Source: Malaya genurostris
Lineage: Eukaryota > Arthropoda > Insecta > Diptera > Culicidae
Length of the DNA stretch: 64,000 nucleotides
NCBI RefSeq assembly: GCF_030247185.1
Contig: NC_080571.1
Location: forward strand, 66,750,172-66,814,171
Reading direction: 5' to 3'
In this document: positions 58,700 to 64,000 of the stretch, piece after piece
Position numbering within the stretch: the first letter of the stretch is position 1
How the letters are laid out: every line of letters starts with the position of its first letter
Translations under genes and position numbers: made by a program
The notes under the pieces: model-generated
The model's database searches: none
Told to the model about the DNA's origin: nothing
The model's input: the letters and a program-made list of their open reading frames with translations, nothing else

Positions 58700-60680
58700 T
58701 CGAAAAGCAATTACAGTGGTTTGTCTACATTTGTTTAGAGAACAACTGGTAAAATGTTGATCAAAGTAGTCGATCGCGTTCAGAAATAACGTCAAATAGA
58801 ACTCGAAAGATGAAAAAATATTGTTCAGAAACACCTGGAAATTCCAAGCTGGCTAAAGTGCCGAATATGCCAGTGTGAGTAGCGATAAAGCCAACCCCGA
58901 TTTTTCGATCCGAGATGCGGTCAGAAGAAACTACGCCAACTTTTACACGATGTGGAACATCCTGGGCAAGGGAAAGATACAAGTTGCACACAGTCAGTCA
59001 AGGTCATTCAGCAGATGTGGGTAAAATGGAAGAAATACGTTGACTCTGTGTCCGCTTCCACTGTGCGGACGCTGATGGGTTCGAGATTTATTGTAACTTT
59101 GAAGTTTTTATAAAAGTACTGTAAAGTAACCATTAATGGATTTTTTGAACTTATTGAATTAAGGGTCTTCTCGTGTGTACCAAATTTACTTTTAGTCAGC
59201 TTTTAATTCAGTTGTCATATGCCGACGTCTCAAACGGCAGGAATTCTTGGTTCTTCAGTAGGATCACAGCAATAATCTAACACTGAGAATCGTCTGACGA
59301 AACAGCAAGTCAAGTAACACATCGGAACGTAGTACTGAGACTGATTAAGGAAAAGAATCAACGTGATTCGGTAATTGTTCACACAATATGGAATTTTACA
59401 TTCGAATTGAAAAGTCAACTGAAAGTGCTCGAAATGTGTCGTTTAGATTTAAACTATGAATGGCGCTAGAACATCTACGAGATACCGCCATACAGTCACA
59501 ATCAGTAATTAAAAAAGCTACTGCAGATCAAATGATGCAGTTCGGTCTAGAAAAACTACCGTAGGATGGATTGGAGGAAGTAATTTGCATCGTAATAATT
59601 GATAAAAAGTGCTTATGGCTACTACTGAGCACATCGAATAGATTAGAAAAATGTTAAAGTAGGATAGCTAAGATGTAATTATCACATTTTAGCCATATTC
59701 TCTCGACAACAGATGGCTGAAATGTTCCCAATTTTATCCTGCATCTTCTTGGGCACCTACGTAATCTGAGGATAAGTACCACGAAAATCTATCCTGCTCC
59801 ACTACTTTGAATAATTATTTCGAAATATCTACTAACGCTTCAATCACACCAATATTTGTTGTTTGTTCTCTTCGGTTTATACATTGAATGATTACAAATA
59901 TAAAGCTAACAATATGCGTTGTATTATTTTCCACACCATAAGTTATGCTGTGTATTTGTTGTTTTACTCTGTCACGCACTAGCATATTTTGAAAGTAGAA
60001 AATTTAGAATTCATTATCGTTAGGAAGGAAAGATGAATAGATGTGTGTGTGTGTGTTTTTTGTAAGAACCACTTAACACTAGTTTTTTGTCTGCTCTAAA
60101 AATATGGTTCACTGGGTATAAAATTGCTTTATTGCTACTTGAGAATGTCTTCGAGGCTGGTGCATTTTGCTGGACAACGTTTTGACGTATATCCAAAAAT
60201 TTCAAGTCTATGTAATTGTTTTAAAAAACAGTTCTTATTTTGTAGAAGAACGAACTTACTCATTAAACTAGAACATACACTATTGTAAACGTAGCGTGTG
60301 TCAACACGCGCTCCACAAGTACACTGTAAACATGTTTGTTGTTGATTAGGTGCATTCTCTTAGTTAGCAAATTTCTGAAATGCATTCGAATCACTTGCGA
60401 TAGCCAAATTGTATATGCCAAACGAAGAAAACGTATACGTAATATTATGTATGTTCCTGCAATGCAACTCTACCATTCTCGTCCCGTTATAATGATAGAA
60501 ATGGTTGCATGTGGTGATATAATCTTTTACTTTTCATCAATATTTGATAAAGGATTTTTTTTCAGCACTGTCACAGATATAAAGCAATGGCTTCGGTCTA
60601 ATACCAACTGTGTCAGCATGATTCTCCGAATGAGATAGTTCCGAAGTGTGCAATGTTTCGAGATTTTTTAAGCTCATTGT
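58700..60680. other. Probable proximal murashka 3' UTR, no gene seen
   Basis: Lies directly 3' of the murashka stop codon (minus strand). No coding segment supported. Confidence 0.4.
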
Positions 60681-63600
60681 TCACTGTTCTTCGCTGCTCT
60701 CGAAGTATTCTGAGGCATTGCCGCGGCAGATAGGACAGGTACGATTGGACTGAAAGATAAAACAGATTAGTTTGAGATTAAATCAACAAAAACGAAAGAA
60801 TCGAAACAAAAAAAAAAATTATTTACGTATTCATTTTTTCAGCCCATGGGAATGGATTATTTTCCACTCCTTCTCCCGTAGGCATAAAACCACATAATTT
60901 TTCTAAAGTATCGACAGTTAACAAAACCAAACGATAAAATGATTTCTTAATACTAGACACATCTTGAATACTCAAATGGGCAACTAGAAATATCTCAAGT
61001 TTTACTCTATCAGTTACTGTGACCACGTTTGCAGTATGGCAAAATATTAATTTTGCATGGAAAGAGATACCGATTCAACTCAAAACTAATTTAATAAAAA
61101 ATGGCATATATTTTTCATATACTTTCTTCGAATAATTGTAACTACAGACCTTCTATTTTTTACAAAAATGGTGTTCAAGAAAAAATCATAAAAATCAATG
61201 CATTTCAAAAGTACCAGAAATTCGAATCCCGTGTCTAAATATATCGGGAACGACTACTTCTAGGGGAAAGGTTGCCATGAGAAAATGTATTGCTTCTGAG
61301 CTTTGAAATCATATTCGGATGTTTAAGTGACTATTTTGTTTTTAATCGAAGGCTTAAGAATAGTTATATTCGGGAGAAAGGTCACTAAGAGTAAGTTCAT
61401 TGCTTTCAAGCTGTATAAGGATATTATGGCGTTTAAATAACTATTTCTCATGAAAAAACTTGAAGTTTTGCAAATACTTTTGAATTGTTTTGCTGGAACT
61501 TCTTCAAAAGCTGGTTTTCATGATTAATTTAAAATAAAAATATTGCTTTTTTCGTATAATTTTACAATTCTAAAAAAAAACATTCACTGTTTTTCTGTGT
61601 ATAATTTCTTAGAGTGTTCAATTAATTTCCTAAGACTTCTTCTTCTTCTTCCAATTAATTTCCTAAAACTTCTTCTTCGATCATTTTAAGACCTAAAAGC
61701 TGACGTTTTTTAAAGTACATTGTTTGGCAGGCTATTTGTAGCTGTGGATTGCAAAGCAAAATTTTCATAACTACAAATACAGTTAACAAACAAGTGTATG
61801 TCAACGAATGTCTGATAAACCGGCTGCAACCATTCATTTAAAAGCATACGAGATCTGTTTTGGCCTGATTTGACTTCTTGCCGGCAACATTGTATCAAAG
61901 GACGGCAATCCTGCGAACATCCCAGATCTTGGTCCAATATTGGGAAATCAAGAAGACAGGCAAACAATGAGAAGAATTTTGCTAAAAAGTGGGAAAAGGC
62001 TTTCAGAGAGGTAACTACGGACACTTTTTTTTTGTTTCGCTTGAGGTCAACCTTGAGGTCGTTTGCCTGTTCGGGCTAGAAAAACTTTTTGATCCTATGT
62101 TCGAGGTTGGAAATCGAGCTCAGGTGGGCTACGTGAAAGGCATCGAATTACCCAAGTAACAATATTTGTTACGCTAGCTTATTTGTGATTAGTTTGCAAC
62201 AAGAAATTTTAGTGATGGTTACTAATATCTATCTAATTGCGTCGTTCAAAAAGCGTAGTTTCTACTAGTGACTAGCAACATAATGAAGATCGATTAAAAA
62301 TAAGTTGTCGTTACATTGCAATGTCATGCTGAAATAATTTATCTTTCTATAACATAAAAATAATTTGTTTTCAAGTAAACTCTAGTTAATTTGTCACCAA
62401 CGACATTGCTAACATTGAAATAAATCCAACATTGTTAACATTGCAGAAATTCGGTCACGAGGTGCCACCACGATTTGGGTGCCGCTTTCACTAAGCCACA
62501 ATTTTGGGTGCAACATTTACTTCACGCTAGATTTTTGTTTTGCTGTTGGTTAAAATGACGAGTTTAATTTTGTTTATTCCGATCGAATTCTCGTGTGATT
62601 TATTCGACATGGAAAAACGTTGCTTTTAACACGTAGGGAAATCGATGATAAGTGTTAAAATTGTTGTAGTTGGAATATTTCTTGAACAGGCAGGAGAATT
62701 TTGTTATAGTTCCGGAACGTAGTGGAACGTTTTGAAAGACCGCGGCGAATAGTCGAGTAGGTGGCAGTAGTGTTTTCATCGTATAGCAAATTGGAAATTT
62801 ACACAGGATTTTGAAAAATTTAGTTCGAGCCTGTATATCTGTTATCTGTGATACTACCTTCATCAATAAGTTCCCGGAATCACCACCGTGTGGCGCTCTC
62901 TGTCACCCGGTTAGTTTTTATAGATGGCCCTCTGTCATTGATATTCTAACAAATTTTCAGCTTGATACCTGGACATTTGTAAAAGTTACGCTGTATTGAG
63001 TACATCTGCGATTGTGCGTGTCGTCGATTTAGTACAATTTTCAAAATGGAATTGAATTTGCAAAAACGAGTTTGTATTAAATTTTGCGTTAAAAACGGTT
63101 TCAATGATAATTGCAAATGTGAGAAAAGTGTTTCGAAATGATATTCTGAATAACAGTCGTTTATCAGTAGTACGAACGTTTCAGAAGTGGCTGTGAGTCT
63201 GTGAATGATGATGAGAGAAGCGGTAGGCCATTCGTAAGAAAAACCGACGTACCGACCAACAAAATCAAACAATGGATGCCAGAACGTCTGCAAGGAGTAT
63301 TATTTAGGCGTTATGAGTAGTTTGCATGAAGTAATTCGCCGAAAAAGACCAGTTTTGTGGGAAAACAACTCGTGGAACGTTATCCGTGAACATTTGGCTA
63401 AAAACGAAACGAATATCATTCAGCAACCATCGAAATCCCCTGATACAAATCAACTAACCGACTGTAAACCAGTTAAACAAAGTGGGGGAAATCTCCGAAT
63501 AAATGTTAGAAAAACTAAAACAACAGAAAGCTTACCCTAAGCCATTTGTCAACGCATTTGGAATGGAACTCGTGCGAGCAAGGCAAAACTCGAAGGATTT

Positions 63601-64000
63601 GTCGTGCCTCGAAGTCGCACATGCACACAACACACGATGTTTGATCCCCTGAAACGAGTCGAAATGTGGAGTAGTTCGGATGTCGGCAAACCCGATGCGA
63701 TATACTAACCTGTATGAGTGTCGGCATTGAATTTATAGCTTGGCAACTGATCAATTTCCGGTCGCGCCAAACCCCGGGGTTTCGCTTCACCCAGACGTTC
63801 TGCCAAACTGAGCAAGGCTTCGTAGTTTTCCGTTTCGTTCGAGTCTGGCGAATTTAGATCGGGTTGCCCGTACGTTGATAACGGGAACATGGCTCTGTAT
63901 CGGATCCGGAATAAAACAAGGGATGTTACACTGGTTACATACGCATATGATGATCGAGAATTGACTTACAGGAAGTTCAGCAGAATGCCAGAATAGGCGG
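60681..64000 (-). CDS. mura: Murashka / RNF38-RNF44 type RING-H2 E3 ubiquitin ligase, 3' exons only
   Basis: C-terminal part of a ubiquitin-protein ligase. The exons in the window are 63970-64000 (continues beyond), 63710-63894, 63536-63648 and 60681-60749, with GT-AG introns of 75, 61 and 2786 bp and agreeing phases. The peptide runs AYSGILLNFL, AMFPLSTYGQPDLNSPDSNE, TENYEALLSLAERLGEAK, then the RING-H2 CVVCMCDF...VLPCSHEFHSKCVDKW and, from the last exon, SNRTCPICRGNASEYF. The cysteine/histidine order C-x2-C...C-x-H-x2-H-x2-C...C-x2-C is complete across the last two exons, so the RING is split by the 2.8-kb intron. The stop follows after ESSEEQ. It matches Drosophila mura and vertebrate RNF38/44 closely (from memory). 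The N-terminal half lies outside the window. Confidence 0.95.
60750..63535 (-). other. Murashka last intron (2.8 kb)
   Basis: Bounded by donor GTAAGC (63535) and acceptor ATCTTTCAG (60750). It holds a mariner remnant near its 5' end and otherwise AT-rich DNA without recognisable genes; the frames at 60823-61026, 61710-62024 and 62600-62866 have no known domain. Confidence 0.7.
63020..63455 (+). pseudogene. mariner transposase remnant with internal deletion
   Basis: From ATG 63046 the plus strand reads MELNLQKRVCIKFCVKNGFN, then in other frames TFQKW, ESVNDDERSGRPFVRKTD (the mariner DNA-binding region). After a gap it continues VIRRKRPVLWENNSWN and LAKNETNIIQQPSKSPDTN, which normally flank the central catalytic HHDNAP region, here missing. 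Frameshifts and the deletion make it dead. It lies antisense in the murashka intron. Confidence 0.85.

Noticed and set aside
58761..59420. Second mariner/Tc1 transposase remnant
   Set aside because: Some peptide wording (KANPDFSIRDAVRRN) is faintly Tc1-like, but no hallmark motif could be followed.

Overview
The window looks like nuclear DNA of a nematoceran dipteran, most probably a mosquito (Culicidae, perhaps culicine). Four things point there. RpS6 carries a ~140-residue Lys/Ala/Asp C-terminal extension of the kind described in mosquitoes. Introns are short (53-66 bp) with GT-AG ends. The host genes are insect orthologues. The AT-rich intergenic DNA is packed with small DNA transposons. 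The species call is inference. No bacterial features (operons, ribosome binding sites, CRISPR) are present.

Seven host gene loci can be supported, all reconstructed from exon phases. They are RpS6 (minus, 147-1730), RpL36 (plus, 13353-13969), a two-exon HINFP-like 3' module (minus, 17353-18159), a full HINFP-type ten-finger gene (minus, 24839-28113), a ZAD C2H2 zinc-finger gene (plus, 34645-35978), CTNNBL1 (plus, 42040-43919), and the 3' end of murashka/RNF38-44 (minus, 60681 to beyond 64000). RpS6 and RpL36 are divergent and each has a 5'-TOP-like start. CTNNBL1 (splicing), HINFP (chromatin/histone transcription) and murashka (ubiquitin ligase) have no operon-like relation to each other.

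The rest is mostly mobile DNA. The block 1.97-10.2 kb holds a TA-flanked element carrying a decayed MBT-domain gene fragment (1977-2892), a hAT-type MITE with a perfect 8-bp target duplication and a nested insertion (2907-4147), a near-perfect 595-bp palindrome around a CA/GT microsatellite (4906-5500), and an apparently intact three-exon hAT transposase (5856-8276) inside a candidate 4.7-kb element (5507-10185). Further on lie a foldback element (21180-22337), a frameshifted LINE (about 23240-24360), a nested MITE cluster (32.1-34.4 kb), a triple 262-bp tandem repeat beside a TTAA-flanked element (36.9-38.5 kb), a piggyBac-like MITE (40569-40846), a TA-flanked 1.1-kb element (46820-47919) and a 442-bp tandem duplication (54.9-55.75 kb). 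From about 49.8 to 60.7 kb there is no gene; part of it may be a long murashka 3' UTR.

The observations most worth a second look are three. First, the last two exons of HINFP are duplicated, with equal exon length and phase, 7-8 kb downstream of the gene and without any upstream exons. Second, a transposon has captured a host MBT (Polycomb-group-type) exon pair with its intron. Third, the hAT transposase has an uninterrupted spliced reading frame and clustered CGCG-containing subterminal repeats at both ends.
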